Under the pieces are notes generated by a model. The model saw nothing but the letters and a program-made list of their open reading frames with translations. It searched no databases and had not been told where the DNA came from. A program made the position numbers and the translations under genes. Below, piece after piece: positions 10,256-20,271 of a stretch of 64,000 nt of DNA. The DNA is from Alphaproteobacteria bacterium (lineage in GTDB: Bacteria; Pseudomonadota; Alphaproteobacteria; UBA6615), in assembly GCA_022449545.1 (NCBI GenBank), contig JAKUPN010000006.1, positions 64,013-128,012 of the forward strand, given 5' to 3'. Each line of letters begins with the position of its first letter. Within the stretch, counting starts at the first letter, position 1.

Positions 10256-11146
10256 ATGTCAAAAATTGGATTTATAGGTTTAGGGAACATGGGTGGTCCG
10301 ATGGTCAAAAACCTTGTGGAAGCTGGTCACTCTGTAGCTATTTATGATATTGACGATGAAGCAACTACTCGGGCCGTCAGCTATGGAGGAATCGCTAAAT
10401 CAGATGCTGTTGGCACCATACAAAACGCAGAGACAGTAATTACCATGCTTCCTGCAGGAGAGCATGTGAGATCAGTTTATTTAGAAAATGACAATCTTAT
10501 AGAACATGTAAACAAACATTGCTTGCTAATTGATTGCTCAACCATAGATGTGTCAACTGCGAGAGAAGTCATAGCTCTGGCCAAAGAAAGAGATATAGAG
10601 ATGATTGACGCACCTGTTTCCGGAGGTGTCGGTGGTGCGGAGGCGGCTACACTTACATTTATGTGTGGGGGAACAGATAGTGCCTTTAATAAAGCACAAC
10701 CATTACTACAAGTTATGGGTAAAAATATTTTTCATGCAGGTTCTGCAGGTAGCGGACAGGCAGCTAAGGTCTGTAATAATTTGATGCTGGGCATAGAAAT
10801 GGTTGCGGTAAGTGAAGGTTTTGTTTTAGCTGATAAATTGGGCCTTGATAAACAAAAGCTCTGGGACATTGCATCGACAGCAACCAGTCAATGTTGGGCT
10901 ATGACAAATTATTGTCCCGTGCCGGGGCCTGTACCTTCATCTCCAGCAAATCGTGATTATAAGGCCGGCTTTACAATAGCAATGATGTTGAAAGATCTAA
11001 AACTTTCCCAAGAAGCAGCAAAAACTAATGGAGCATTCACTCCTTTGGCATCGCTCGCGACGGACTTATATGAGTCATTTGCAACTAATGATAAAAATGA
11101 GGATCTCGATTTTTCATCTATAATTAAACTCATTGAAAATCAATAG
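10256..11146 (+). CDS. mmsB: 3-hydroxyisobutyrate dehydrogenase
   Basis: 296 aa; GFIGLGNMGGPM, DAPVSGGVGGAEAATLTFMCGG, KVCNNLMLG. Confidence 0.94.
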   Translation: MSKIGFIGLGNMGGPMVKNLVEAGHSVAIYDIDDEATTRAVSYGGIAKSDAVGTIQNAETVITMLPAGEHVRSVYLENDNLIEHVNKHCLLIDCSTIDVSTAREVIALAKERDIEMIDAPVSGGVGGAEAATLTFMCGGTDSAFNKAQPLLQVMGKNIFHAGSAGSGQAAKVCNNLMLGIEMVAVSEGFVLADKLGLDKQKLWDIASTATSQCWAMTNYCPVPGPVPSSPANRDYKAGFTIAMMLKDLKLSQEAAKTNGAFTPLASLATDLYESFATNDKNEDLDFSSIIKLIENQ

Positions 11147-11176
11147 GTTTGGTATTTACGAAATATAAAGTCTAAA

Positions 11177-11947
11177 CTACGATCCAATCAGTCCTAGACG
11201 AGGACTTGATTCTACAGCATGATCCAGTTTTGGAATCCTGCCTGAAACTGCTGCTTTTCGTCCTGCAGACACTGCTTCAGACATTGCTGATGCCATTAGC
11301 ACTGGATTTGCTGCTTTAGATACTGCTGAATTTAATAATACTGCCGCACAGCCGAGTTCCATTGCAAGTGCGGCATCTGAAGCTGTTCCAACACCTGCGT
11401 CTAGTATTACTGGAATATTAATGTGATTACATATCATTCCTATGTTGTAAGGATTACAGATACCCATTCCTGAACCTATTGGAGATCCAAGAGGCATAAC
11501 AGAAACACAACCAACGTCTTCTAATTTCTGACAAGCGACTGGATCATCTGTACAGTAGGGAAAAACCTTGAACCCATCCTTCACTAATTCTTTTGCAGCG
11601 GAAATTAATTCTGTACTATCAGGATACAAAGTATCTCTATCCCCTATTAACTCTAATTTTATCCAATTAGTTTCTAAGGCTTCACGTGATAATTGAGAAG
11701 TTAATATTGCGTCTTTGGCGGTTGAGCAGCCTGAGGTATTGGGTAGTAGTCGATAATTATCTCCTAGTAAATCGATCATGCTTTCATTGTATGAATCAAG
11801 GCTTACCCTTCTAATTGATACAGTAACGATTTCAGCTCCACTGGCTTTTAATGAATCAAGCATGATTTGCTGATTAGGATATCCTGCAGTACCAATCCAA
11901 AGTCGAGATTTAATATTCTCGCCAGCAATTTCTAATAAGTCTGACAT
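11177..11947 (-). CDS. thiG: Thiazole synthase
   Basis: 256 aa; [43 protein letters not shown]; adjacent to thiS and thiO. Confidence 0.96.
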   Translation of the reverse strand: MSDLLEIAGENIKSRLWIGTAGYPNQQIMLDSLKASGAEIVTVSIRRVSLDSYNESMIDLLGDNYRLLPNTSGCSTAKDAILTSQLSREALETNWIKLELIGDRDTLYPDSTELISAAKELVKDGFKVFPYCTDDPVACQKLEDVGCVSVMPLGSPIGSGMGICNPYNIGMICNHINIPVILDAGVGTASDAALAMELGCAAVLLNSAVSKAANPVLMASAMSEAVSAGRKAAVSGRIPKLDHAVESSPRLGLIGS

Positions 11948-11959
11948 CTTGTGTCTTTA

Positions 11960-12187
11960 CTAGCCCCCCTTAAATGATTTAACAATTTCGACTCTATCTC
12001 CATCATTTAAAAAAGTTTTATTCCAAGATACTTTTAAAGCAATAACATCATTAACTGCAATGGCTATGCCACGAGCCGTTGGCTCTATACCTTCTTGTAA
12101 CAGAAGGTCATTAATTGTTTTTGCTTTAGAGACTTTTGTCTGTCCATTAAGAAATATGTTTATTTCATCCATATTAGTATTATCCAA
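11960..12187 (-). CDS. thiS: Sulfur carrier protein ThiS
   Basis: 75 aa ubiquitin-like protein ending in GG. Confidence 0.93.
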   Translation of the reverse strand: MDNTNMDEINIFLNGQTKVSKAKTINDLLLQEGIEPTARGIAIAVNDVIALKVSWNKTFLNDGDRVEIVKSFKGG

Positions 12188-12195
12188 TAAACGAC

Positions 12196-13347
12196 TTAGT
12201 TTAGAAATCTATCAATATTGTAGTCCTCTATTTCAGGTGGGATATTTCCTGTTGAAATATATTCACTAATCGTATCAGCAGTTAATGGTGCTAGTAAAAT
12301 TCCGTTTCTGTGGTGTCCGGTTGCTAACACTAATCCCTCAATTTCTGTTGGCCCAAGTATTGGGGCATCATCGCGGCTAGTGGGCCTGAACCCACACCAT
12401 GTTTCAACAACGGGAAGTTCCTCAATAGTGGGTAGTGTGCGCCATGCTGATTCTAATAATGAATATAATGCACCCGCTGTGATATCAGAATTAAACCCAC
12501 TTTCTTCAATGGTTGCCCCGATGATTAACCTTCCATCATTTCTTGGAACTAAATAAGAATTTGGAGTCCATATTACGTGTTTGATAAGCGGTCTATTTAT
12601 GTCCATTTGTAATGCTAACATCTGTCCTTTAACTGGTCGAACAGGCGGAATGATACTATCTGGGAGCCCATCAATACTAGAAGAGTGAGCACCAGCTGCT
12701 AGTAACACGATATCTGCTTTATGAAATTCTGAATCAATAACTATTCCTTTGACTCGTTCTTTTTCAATTTTAATAGATTTAACTTTATGTTTCTCATGAA
12801 TTCTTCCACCTGAATTTTTAAAGGCATCCGCGAGAGCGAGTAGTAAAAATCGATTGTCAACTTGATGGTCATTTTTACTAAATACTGCATCCAGTGTTTT
12901 TGAATTCAAATGTGGCTCTAGGGTTCTTACTTCTTCTTTGTCTAACCATTCTAATTCTATTCCTAATCTAGATTGAAACTTATAATTAAATCTGAGTTTA
13001 CTTAGTTCGTCATTATTAAATGCTATAACTAAAGTACCTTCATCTCTGTAATGAGGGTTTATATTAGTCGATTTTTCTATATCTTTTAAGAAGTTGGGCC
13101 ACATTCTTTGGCTCTTAGTAGTTAGTTCTAGTAACTTTTCTTCACCTGGTTCACACTCAACTCCAGCAGCTAACATTCCTGCTGCAGCCCATGTAGCACC
13201 TTTGCCAATTTTTTCTGATTCAAATACGTCAACTCTATAGCCAAGCTGGCTTAGTCTCCAACCTATTCCAAGTCCACAAACACCGGAACCTATTATAGCT
13301 ATTCTTGGCGAATCTTTATTATATCTATTTTTACTTTTTGTTTTCAC
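12196..13347 (-). CDS. thiO: Glycine oxidase ThiO
   Basis: 383 aa FAD oxidoreductase (GSGVCGLGIGWRL; CGFRPTSRDDAPILG); first gene behind the TPP riboswitch; GTG start. Confidence 0.92.
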   Translation of the reverse strand: MKTKSKNRYNKDSPRIAIIGSGVCGLGIGWRLSQLGYRVDVFESEKIGKGATWAAAGMLAAGVECEPGEEKLLELTTKSQRMWPNFLKDIEKSTNINPHYRDEGTLVIAFNNDELSKLRFNYKFQSRLGIELEWLDKEEVRTLEPHLNSKTLDAVFSKNDHQVDNRFLLLALADAFKNSGGRIHEKHKVKSIKIEKERVKGIVIDSEFHKADIVLLAAGAHSSSIDGLPDSIIPPVRPVKGQMLALQMDINRPLIKHVIWTPNSYLVPRNDGRLIIGATIEESGFNSDITAGALYSLLESAWRTLPTIEELPVVETWCGFRPTSRDDAPILGPTEIEGLVLATGHHRNGILLAPLTADTISEYISTGNIPPEIEDYNIDRFLN

Positions 13348-13350
13348 ATT

Positions 13351-13425
13351 GCTCCCTACGCTGGTATTAACCAGATCAGGTTTGTGGGTTTGCTCTCAGA
13401 CGCCAGATGATGGCGACACCCCAGC
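13351..13425 (-). promoter_or_regulatory. TPP riboswitch (THI element)
   Basis: Minus strand gctggggtgtcgcc...gtctgagagcaaaccca...acctgatctggttaataccagcgtagggagc matches the THI-box consensus (CTGAGA; ACCTGATCTGGTTAATACCAGCGTAGGGA). Confidence 0.95.
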
Positions 13426-13494
13426 TAATATCTATATATTATCTTAGACTATTACATTTTTACGCAATTAATCAGTCTTAGGCTAGATCAATTA

Positions 13495-13764
13495 TTACCT
13501 CTTTATAATATCATTTTCTGCTAAACGAACAAGATAATCAAATTTTCTATATTGATAACGAATGTGCAAGAAAGCCAGAAAAAGTGCAACAATGGCTAAA
13601 GCTAAAATAATATACTCATTTTGCGGATTTTCTAGGGCTCTTGAATCGATAATCAATTTTGCCGCAAAGAATAAGCAAACTAAATAAGACAGACAGAGAC
13701 CAAACATCCAAAGAAGTAGTCTTCTTCTTAATTTACGCACAAGTTGGTATTCATTTTCTTTCAT
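13495..13764 (-). CDS. Small hypothetical membrane protein (two TM segments)
   Basis: 89 aa; hydrophobic stretches; directly downstream of the glutaryl-CoA dehydrogenase gene. Confidence 0.6.
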   Translation of the reverse strand: MKENEYQLVRKLRRRLLLWMFGLCLSYLVCLFFAAKLIIDSRALENPQNEYIILALAIVALFLAFLHIRYQYRKFDYLVRLAENDIIKR

Positions 13765-13766
13765 AA

Positions 13767-14990
13767 TTAGGTAAACGCTTGGATTCCAGTCTGAGCTCGA
13801 CCAAGAATTAAGGTGTGAATATCATAAGTCCCTTCATAGGTGTTTACCGTCTCAAGATTCATAAGATGTCTAATGATGTGAAATTCGTCTGCTATTCCAT
13901 TACCTCCGTGCATATCTCTTGCTAGGCGGGCAATATCTAGTGCCTTAGAAGCGTTATTACGTTTAAGTAACGAGATCATTTCTGGAGTAGCTTTATTTTC
14001 ATCCATTAATCTCCCCAGACGCAAACATGCATGTAGACCGAGGGTTATATCTGTTTGCATATCTACTAATTTCTTTTGAACTAATTGATTTGATGCCAAG
14101 GGTTTTCCAAATTGTATTCTATCCAAAACATACTGTCTGGCTGACGACCAACAAAATTCAGCTGCACCTAATGCTCCCCATGAAATTCCATATCGGGCTT
14201 TATTTAAGCAACCAAATGGTCCACTTAGACCCTTAGCATTTGGAAGTTTGTTTTCATTTGGAACAAATACATCCTTCATAAAAATTTCACCTGTTGAGGA
14301 CGCCCTCATGGAAAATTTTCCATTTATTTTTGAAGTCGACAGACCTTCCATTCCTCTTTCTAGAAGAAAACCACAAATATTATCATTCTTGGTTTTAGCC
14401 CAGATAACAAAAATATCGGCTATAGGAGCATTTGAAATCCACATTTTAGAACCGTTTAATAAATAACCCCCATCCACGTCTGAAGCACGGGTTGTCATGC
14501 TTCCTGGATCGGAACCTGCATCAGGCTCGGTTAAGCCAAATGCTCCGATGTATTCACCGCTAGCAAGTTTCGGTAGATAACGATCCTTTTGTTTTTGTGA
14601 ACCGTATTCATTAATTGGCCACATTACCAAAGATGATTGAACAGATAGTGCAGACCGGTAGGCAGAATCAACCCTCTCTACTTCTCTGGCAATCAGTCCA
14701 TAACAAACATAATTTACTTCAGCACAATTATATTTTGCTGGCAGGGTAGGGCCAAGCATTCCGAGATCTCCGAATTCATTCATTATGTCTCGATCGAAAA
14801 CTTCTCCTCTATTAGCCTCGAGAATTCTGGGCATCAGTTTTTCTTGGCAATATGACTTTGCGGAATCTCTAACGATTTTTTCTTCTTCAGTAAGAAGATC
14901 TTCTAATATTAGTGGATCCTCCCAGTTAAACTGATTTTGATTAATATTCTTAGTAAGAACTTGATCTAAAGTGTCTTTTGCTGTGTCCAT
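13767..14990 (-). CDS. gcdH: Acyl-CoA dehydrogenase, glutaryl-CoA dehydrogenase-like
   Basis: 407 aa; [63 protein letters not shown]. Confidence 0.92.
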   Translation of the reverse strand: MDTAKDTLDQVLTKNINQNQFNWEDPLILEDLLTEEEKIVRDSAKSYCQEKLMPRILEANRGEVFDRDIMNEFGDLGMLGPTLPAKYNCAEVNYVCYGLIAREVERVDSAYRSALSVQSSLVMWPINEYGSQKQKDRYLPKLASGEYIGAFGLTEPDAGSDPGSMTTRASDVDGGYLLNGSKMWISNAPIADIFVIWAKTKNDNICGFLLERGMEGLSTSKINGKFSMRASSTGEIFMKDVFVPNENKLPNAKGLSGPFGCLNKARYGISWGALGAAEFCWSSARQYVLDRIQFGKPLASNQLVQKKLVDMQTDITLGLHACLRLGRLMDENKATPEMISLLKRNNASKALDIARLARDMHGGNGIADEFHIIRHLMNLETVNTYEGTYDIHTLILGRAQTGIQAFT

Positions 14991-15037
14991 ATTTACTCCA
15001 CATCAACAATCTAAAAAATGTTGGAATTTTCTTCTGG

Positions 15038-15436
15038 TTATATTTCTTTCGTTTCAAATTCAGCCGGTGTAGCAATTTCTAATATTTCACAATCTTTAGA
15101 CATATATAATGCGTCATGAACTAGTCCATCAGGTTGATAGTAACAGTCACCCTTGGAAACTGAGATCTCACCTTCTCCTTCAAAGTAAAATGTAGCATTG
15201 CCTTCTAAGACATAGAACATTTGAAAATCAGTTATGTGGCTGTGGTTTCCTGTTGGTTTCTTGAGCTCTGTCCCAGCCATACGAATAACATGTGCTGTGA
15301 ATTCGTTTTCTGTTGCGTTCTTTATTCCTAAGTCTCTGTATTCAAACTCTTTTCTTAGACCTTTTATCCACTTGGCTGAGCTTATCCTATTAACATTAAA
15401 TTTATGTTTTTGGGATTTCATAGTTTGTATTTCCAT
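15038..15436 (-). CDS. Cupin-domain protein
   Basis: 132 aa; HSHITDFQMFYVLEGNATFYFEGE...PDGLVHDA cupin pattern. Confidence 0.85.
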   Translation of the reverse strand: MEIQTMKSQKHKFNVNRISSAKWIKGLRKEFEYRDLGIKNATENEFTAHVIRMAGTELKKPTGNHSHITDFQMFYVLEGNATFYFEGEGEISVSKGDCYYQPDGLVHDALYMSKDCEILEIATPAEFETKEI

Positions 15437-15482
15437 TCATTATTTAGTCGAGTGATTATAGCAATTTAAAATATTAATAGTT

Positions 15483-15947
15483 CTAACTAGGTCTTTTCCC
15501 AAGACCAATTTTTTTTGCAAATGCTGATCTTTGTTTCGCATAATTTGGTGCAACCATGGGATAATCCGAGCTGAGCCCCCACTTTGTGCGGTATTCTTCC
15601 GGTGTAAGCCCATAAGAAGTGCGTAGATGGCGTTTGAGCATTTTCAATTTTTTTCCATCTTCTAGACAGATTAGATAGTCTGCTGTTATTGACCTTTTTA
15701 CTGTTACTGCAGGTTTTTGTTTGACACTATCATTAAGTTCTACGTCTTCTTTTAATCCAGCTAAGTTTGAGTATACGGTTTTAATTAGTTCAGAAATTTG
15801 AGATCCCCCAACACTATTGTTTCCAACGTAGGCTGCCACAATTTGCGCTGTCATTTTCAATACATCGTCATGAGGCAGATCTTCGGTACTCTTGGTGTTA
15901 ACGTTTTTAACATTTCCATAATATGCTTTAGCGCCGGCTTGTGACAT
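15483..15947 (-). CDS. MucR/Ros family transcriptional regulator
   Basis: 154 aa; ICLEDGKKLKMLKRHLRTSYGLTPEEYRTKWGL is the MucR zinc-finger signature region. Confidence 0.9.
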   Translation of the reverse strand: MSQAGAKAYYGNVKNVNTKSTEDLPHDDVLKMTAQIVAAYVGNNSVGGSQISELIKTVYSNLAGLKEDVELNDSVKQKPAVTVKRSITADYLICLEDGKKLKMLKRHLRTSYGLTPEEYRTKWGLSSDYPMVAPNYAKQRSAFAKKIGLGKRPS

Positions 15948-16052
15948 CTCTAGTCCTCCACTGTATTATTTTAAACCAGATAAATTCACTTGAATAATCG
16001 TTATTGATTTTAGGATAACAATTAAAAACTTATAAACATTATTGATTATTAT

Positions 16053-16122
16053 ATAAAATACTCTTTTGTTTTTAAATTAAAGAGGCATTTATACTTATAA
16101 AATAAAACAAGAGTATTTTATA
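16053..16122. repeat. Inverted repeat between divergent mucR-like and rpiB genes
   Basis: tataaaatactcttttgtttt ... aaaacaagagtattttata; near-perfect arms separated by ~30 nt. Confidence 0.75.
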
Positions 16123-16238
16123 AGAAACTATTAGTAGTTAGTGCACAACAATTTGTACTATGCTAGAGTTGTATTACAAGATATGGTAAAACTATATAAA
16201 TTTAATTCTTTTTTGTGGCACCGTTGCGGAATGAAATC

Positions 16239-16676
16239 ATGAATAACATAACCGTTGCGATAGCTGCTGATCACGCAGGATACATACTAAAGGAAGAGCT
16301 CAAGAAGTATGTTGGTGATCTTGGTTATGAATTATTAGACTGTGGAACAAATAGCCAAGAGTCCGTTGATTACCCTGATTTTGGTAAAGCTGTTGCAGAA
16401 TCTATAATAGCTGGGCGAGCAAATCGGGGAGTTCTTATTTGTGGAACTGGAATAGGTATATCTATATCTGCTAATCGTCACCAAGGCATTAGGGCGGCCG
16501 TTTGCCATGACATGACAACAGCACGTTATGCCAGAGAACATAATGATGCTAATATAATAGCCTTAGGTTCAAGAATTATTGGAACTTCCGTTGCTAAAGA
16601 TTGCTTACATATTTTTTTATCAACACCATTTGAAAATACTGAACGTCATTTAAAACGTATAACGAAATTAGATTGA
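16239..16676 (+). CDS. rpiB: Ribose-5-phosphate isomerase B
   Basis: AIAADHAGYILKEEL, GVLICGTGIGISISANRHQGIRAA; ATG at 16239 preferred over upstream GTG at 16215. Confidence 0.93.
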   Translation: MNNITVAIAADHAGYILKEELKKYVGDLGYELLDCGTNSQESVDYPDFGKAVAESIIAGRANRGVLICGTGIGISISANRHQGIRAAVCHDMTTARYAREHNDANIIALGSRIIGTSVAKDCLHIFLSTPFENTERHLKRITKLD

Positions 16677-16712
16677 TTATTTTATCTTATTTATTTGCCC
16701 AGGGGATTATGT

Positions 16713-18014
16713 ATGAACAGTGAAGCCGTTCTAAAAAACGATCCACAACTCGACTGTTTGTCGCGAGATCTAGATCGTGTCGATCCGGATATATCTGCTG
16801 CTATTAGGAGTGAGAAGAGAAGACAACAGGATCAAGTCGAATTAATAGCGTCCGAGAATATTGTTTCTCAAGCGGTATTAGAGGTAGCTGGGTCAGTATT
16901 AACAAATAAATATGCAGAGGGTTATCCAGGCAAAAGATACTATGGCGGGTGTGAATTTGTTGATGAAGCAGAACTCTTATGTATAGCAAGGGCGAAAGAA
17001 CTGTTTAATTGTGAATTTGCCAATGTTCAGCCTCATTCTGGCTCTCAAGCAAATCAAGCTGTTATGCTAGCACTTTGTTCACCTGGTGACACTATATTGG
17101 GCATGTCATTAGCCGCTGGAGGTCATTTAACGCATGGAGCTCCCCCTAATATGTCAGGGAAATGGTTCAACTCTATACAATATGGTGTGAATCGAGATGA
17201 TGCCTTAATTGACTATGACGAAGTTGAAGAACTTTCTCTTCAATATAAACCAAAAATAATTATTGCAGGTGGCTCAGCCTACCCTAGAATTATCAATTTT
17301 GAACGTTTTAGAACAATTGCTAAAAAATCTGGAGCGTTACTTTTAGTTGACATGGCACATTTCTCTGGATTGGTTGCCGGAGGTGTTCATCCAAGCCCAT
17401 TGCCTTTTGCAGATGTTGTTACAACTACAACTCATAAAACGCTTCGCGGTCCAAGAGGAGGAATGGTGCTTTCAAATAATTTAGATATAGGAAACAAGAT
17501 TAACTCTGCACTATTTCCAGGTTTGCAGGGCGGGCCGCTAATGCACATTATAGCAGCTAAAGCTGTAGCATTTGGAGAAGCCTTAAAGCCTGAATTTAAA
17601 GACTATTCTCAGAAAGTAGTTAATAACGCTGAAATTCTTGCTGACACGTTGTTAAATTCTGGATTTGATATAGTTTCTGGCGGCACTGACACACATGTGT
17701 TGCTAGTTGATCTTAGACCAAAGGGATTGACGGGAGACATAGCTGAAGATGCATTGGAAAGAGCAGGATTGACATGCAATAAGAATGGTATCCCATTTGA
17801 TCCAGAAAAACCAACGGTAACTTCGGGTATACGACTTGGTACCCCAGCAGGCACAACTAGAGGATTTGGAGAAAACGAATTTACTTTGGTTGGAAATTTG
17901 ATTAGCGAAGTTCTTGATGCTCTTGTTGGAAACCCACAAGGAAACAACGATGTTGAAAATGATGTTAGGAGACGTGTTTCTGAATTGTGTGCCCAATTCC
18001 CTATTTATGATTAG
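16713..18014 (+). CDS. glyA: Serine hydroxymethyltransferase
   Basis: [52 protein letters not shown] at 16713 preferred over TTG at 16695. Confidence 0.97.
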   Translation: MNSEAVLKNDPQLDCLSRDLDRVDPDISAAIRSEKRRQQDQVELIASENIVSQAVLEVAGSVLTNKYAEGYPGKRYYGGCEFVDEAELLCIARAKELFNCEFANVQPHSGSQANQAVMLALCSPGDTILGMSLAAGGHLTHGAPPNMSGKWFNSIQYGVNRDDALIDYDEVEELSLQYKPKIIIAGGSAYPRIINFERFRTIAKKSGALLLVDMAHFSGLVAGGVHPSPLPFADVVTTTTHKTLRGPRGGMVLSNNLDIGNKINSALFPGLQGGPLMHIIAAKAVAFGEALKPEFKDYSQKVVNNAEILADTLLNSGFDIVSGGTDTHVLLVDLRPKGLTGDIAEDALERAGLTCNKNGIPFDPEKPTVTSGIRLGTPAGTTRGFGENEFTLVGNLISEVLDALVGNPQGNNDVENDVRRRVSELCAQFPIYD

Positions 18015-18048
18015 GCTAAAATAATATTTTCTAATTGAGGATTAAATT

Positions 18049-18516
18049 ATGCGATGCCCTTTTTGTGGCCATTCAGACACACATGTTAAGGACTCGCGTC
18101 CAACAGAGGACAATTCTGCGATACGTCGACGTAGAGCTTGTCCTGATTGTGGAGCGAGATGGACAACTTTCGAACGTGTTCAATTACGAGATCTTATCGT
18201 GGTCAAAAAAAATGGACAACGAACGAACTTTGATCGAGACAAACTTGAAAGATCAATGAGAATTGCCCTTCGTAAACGGCCAGTTGATTCTGACAGGACT
18301 GATCGTGTTATTAGTGGTATAGTGCGTAGATTGGAATCATCAGGTGAATCTGAGATACCCAGTGAAGCTATAGGTGAAGCGGTTATGGACGCTCTCGCAA
18401 GTCTCGATTCAGTTGCTTACGTTAGATTTGCTTCCGTATATAAAAATTTTAGAGAAGCAAAGGATTTTGAAGACTTTATTGGTCTGGAGCAACTCGCGAC
18501 CGACACTGCTAAATGA
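18049..18516 (+). CDS. nrdR: Transcriptional repressor NrdR
   Basis: 155 aa; [45 protein letters not shown]. Confidence 0.97.
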   Translation: MRCPFCGHSDTHVKDSRPTEDNSAIRRRRACPDCGARWTTFERVQLRDLIVVKKNGQRTNFDRDKLERSMRIALRKRPVDSDRTDRVISGIVRRLESSGESEIPSEAIGEAVMDALASLDSVAYVRFASVYKNFREAKDFEDFIGLEQLATDTAK

Positions 18517-18532
18517 AGTCAGAATATTTTTT

Positions 18533-19669
18533 ATGTCATATATTTATAGTCATAAAAGATTTATGCAAACAGCCCTTCGACTTGCACAAAGAGGTTTTGG
18601 TAAGACTTGGCCTAATCCAACCGTTGGTTGTGTAATTGTTGACACTTCCGAATTGCAAAAAAAAGTAATAGGAAGTGGCTTTACTCAGCCTGCTGGTTCA
18701 GATCATGCTGAATCTGTTGCTATTAAACAGGCATTAAACCGATATGGGAAAGATAAATTATTTGGGGCCACTTTGTATACATCACTTGAGCCGTGTTGCC
18801 ATCAAGGAAAAACTCCCCCTTGCACCGAATTAATAATTAATAACGGGATATCCACAGTTGTTGTCGGTTGCAAAGATCCTGATAGCAGGGTTTCAGGGCA
18901 AGGAATTGATATACTCAGAGAAGCAGGAATCGAAGTATTAGAGAATGTTCTGAGGCACGAGTCTGAGAGTCTTAATGCTGGTTTTTTTACCCGACTAAAA
19001 CTTGGAAGGCCATTAGTCACTATGAAGGTGGCTACATCTGCTGATGGTCAAATAGCCACAGCCATGGGAAAATCTAAATGGATAACCTCTGAGTTGGCAA
19101 GAAAGCGGGCTCATTTGATGAGAGCTCAATATGATGCGTTGATAGTGGGCATAGGAACAGTATTAAAAGATGATCCATTGTTAACTTGTCGCTTAAATGG
19201 GCTAGAAGACCGTTCTCCTATAAGAGTTGTGATTGATAGTAATCTACGAATCAATCCCTCATGTAATCTTGTTCTAACTTCTGTTGAGGTGCCTACTTGG
19301 ATATTTACCGTAGGCAATAAGGATGCTAAATCGCTGTATCAGTTTCAAAAAAATGGAACTGAACTGATAAGCGTATCTGAGAATGAAAACGGCCTCGTTG
19401 ATTTAAATGAGGTCCTAGATATTTTAGGTGATAGAGGTATTTCGAGAGTTTTATCAGAAGGTGGCTCTATACTTAATAGCTCACTTATTAGATCTAACTT
19501 AGTAGATCAGATCGCATGGTTTCGATCAACTAAGCTTATTGGTGGCGATGGGAGGTCAGTTTTTGAATCAATAGGTGTAAAGGATGTTGATGATATGATT
19601 GAGTTTGAGCTAACTAAAAGAGAAAGTATTGGTGATGAGACACTCGATCTATATAGACGAATGGATTAA
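18533..19669 (+). CDS. ribD: Bifunctional riboflavin biosynthesis deaminase/reductase
   Basis: TWPNPTVGCVIVD, HAESVAI, YTSLEPCCHQGKTPPC; ATG at 18533 in frame within the longer track ORF. Confidence 0.94.
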   Translation: MSYIYSHKRFMQTALRLAQRGFGKTWPNPTVGCVIVDTSELQKKVIGSGFTQPAGSDHAESVAIKQALNRYGKDKLFGATLYTSLEPCCHQGKTPPCTELIINNGISTVVVGCKDPDSRVSGQGIDILREAGIEVLENVLRHESESLNAGFFTRLKLGRPLVTMKVATSADGQIATAMGKSKWITSELARKRAHLMRAQYDALIVGIGTVLKDDPLLTCRLNGLEDRSPIRVVIDSNLRINPSCNLVLTSVEVPTWIFTVGNKDAKSLYQFQKNGTELISVSENENGLVDLNEVLDILGDRGISRVLSEGGSILNSSLIRSNLVDQIAWFRSTKLIGGDGRSVFESIGVKDVDDMIEFELTKRESIGDETLDLYRRMD

Positions 19670-19677
19670 CTAGGCCT

Positions 19678-20268
19678 ATGTTTACTGGTATCATTATAGA
19701 TGTGGGTTCAGTTAAAGACATAGTTCTTAATGAGATAGGCTATTCTTTAAAGATAGAAACTACTTTTAATACAGAAGATATTTTGATAGGTGCCTCCATC
19801 GCTTGTAATGGCGCGTGTTTAACAGTTGTAGAGAAAGGAAATAATTGGTTTTCTGCAGATGTTTCTGGCGAAACACTTGATTGTACATCTCTTGGAGATT
19901 GGTCAATAAATACTCGTGTTAATATAGAAACTGCCTTAAAAGCGGGCGATGAACTTGGGGGTCATTTAGTGCAAGGACATGTAGACGGAATTGGTTCATT
20001 GGTGGCTTGTGTTTCTGAAGGGGAAAATCATCGTTTAACTATAAAGACTGAGAGTGAAATAATTGAGTTTATTGCCTCAAAGGGGTCGATAGCAGTAGAT
20101 GGTGTTTCGTTAACAGTAAACGAAATTCATTTTAACCAATTTGGAGTTAACATAATTCCCCATACATGGAAGAACACAAATTTTTCACATCTTATGATAA
20201 ACGATAAAGTAAATTTAGAAATTGATATTGTTGCTCGTTATGTCGCCAGACTTATGGAACGGAGTTGA
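19678..20268 (+). CDS. ribE: Riboflavin synthase alpha subunit
   Basis: 196 aa; MFTGII, HLVQGHVDGIG, DGVSLTVNEI. Confidence 0.95.
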   Translation: MFTGIIIDVGSVKDIVLNEIGYSLKIETTFNTEDILIGASIACNGACLTVVEKGNNWFSADVSGETLDCTSLGDWSINTRVNIETALKAGDELGGHLVQGHVDGIGSLVACVSEGENHRLTIKTESEIIEFIASKGSIAVDGVSLTVNEIHFNQFGVNIIPHTWKNTNFSHLMINDKVNLEIDIVARYVARLMERS

Positions 20269-20271
20269 TTC

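Noticed and set aside
16681-16712. Possible riboswitch upstream of glyA
   Set aside because: Intergenic gap to rpiB is too short (~35 nt) for any known aptamer.
17609-17996. Minus-strand ORFs within glyA
   Set aside because: Antisense shadows of a highly conserved gene.
18035-18259. 74-aa ORF overlapping nrdR
   Set aside because: Alternative frame of nrdR, which is unambiguous.
18374-18532. N-terminal extension of ribD in the track ORF
   Set aside because: Overlaps nrdR out of frame; RibD homology begins after ATG 18533.
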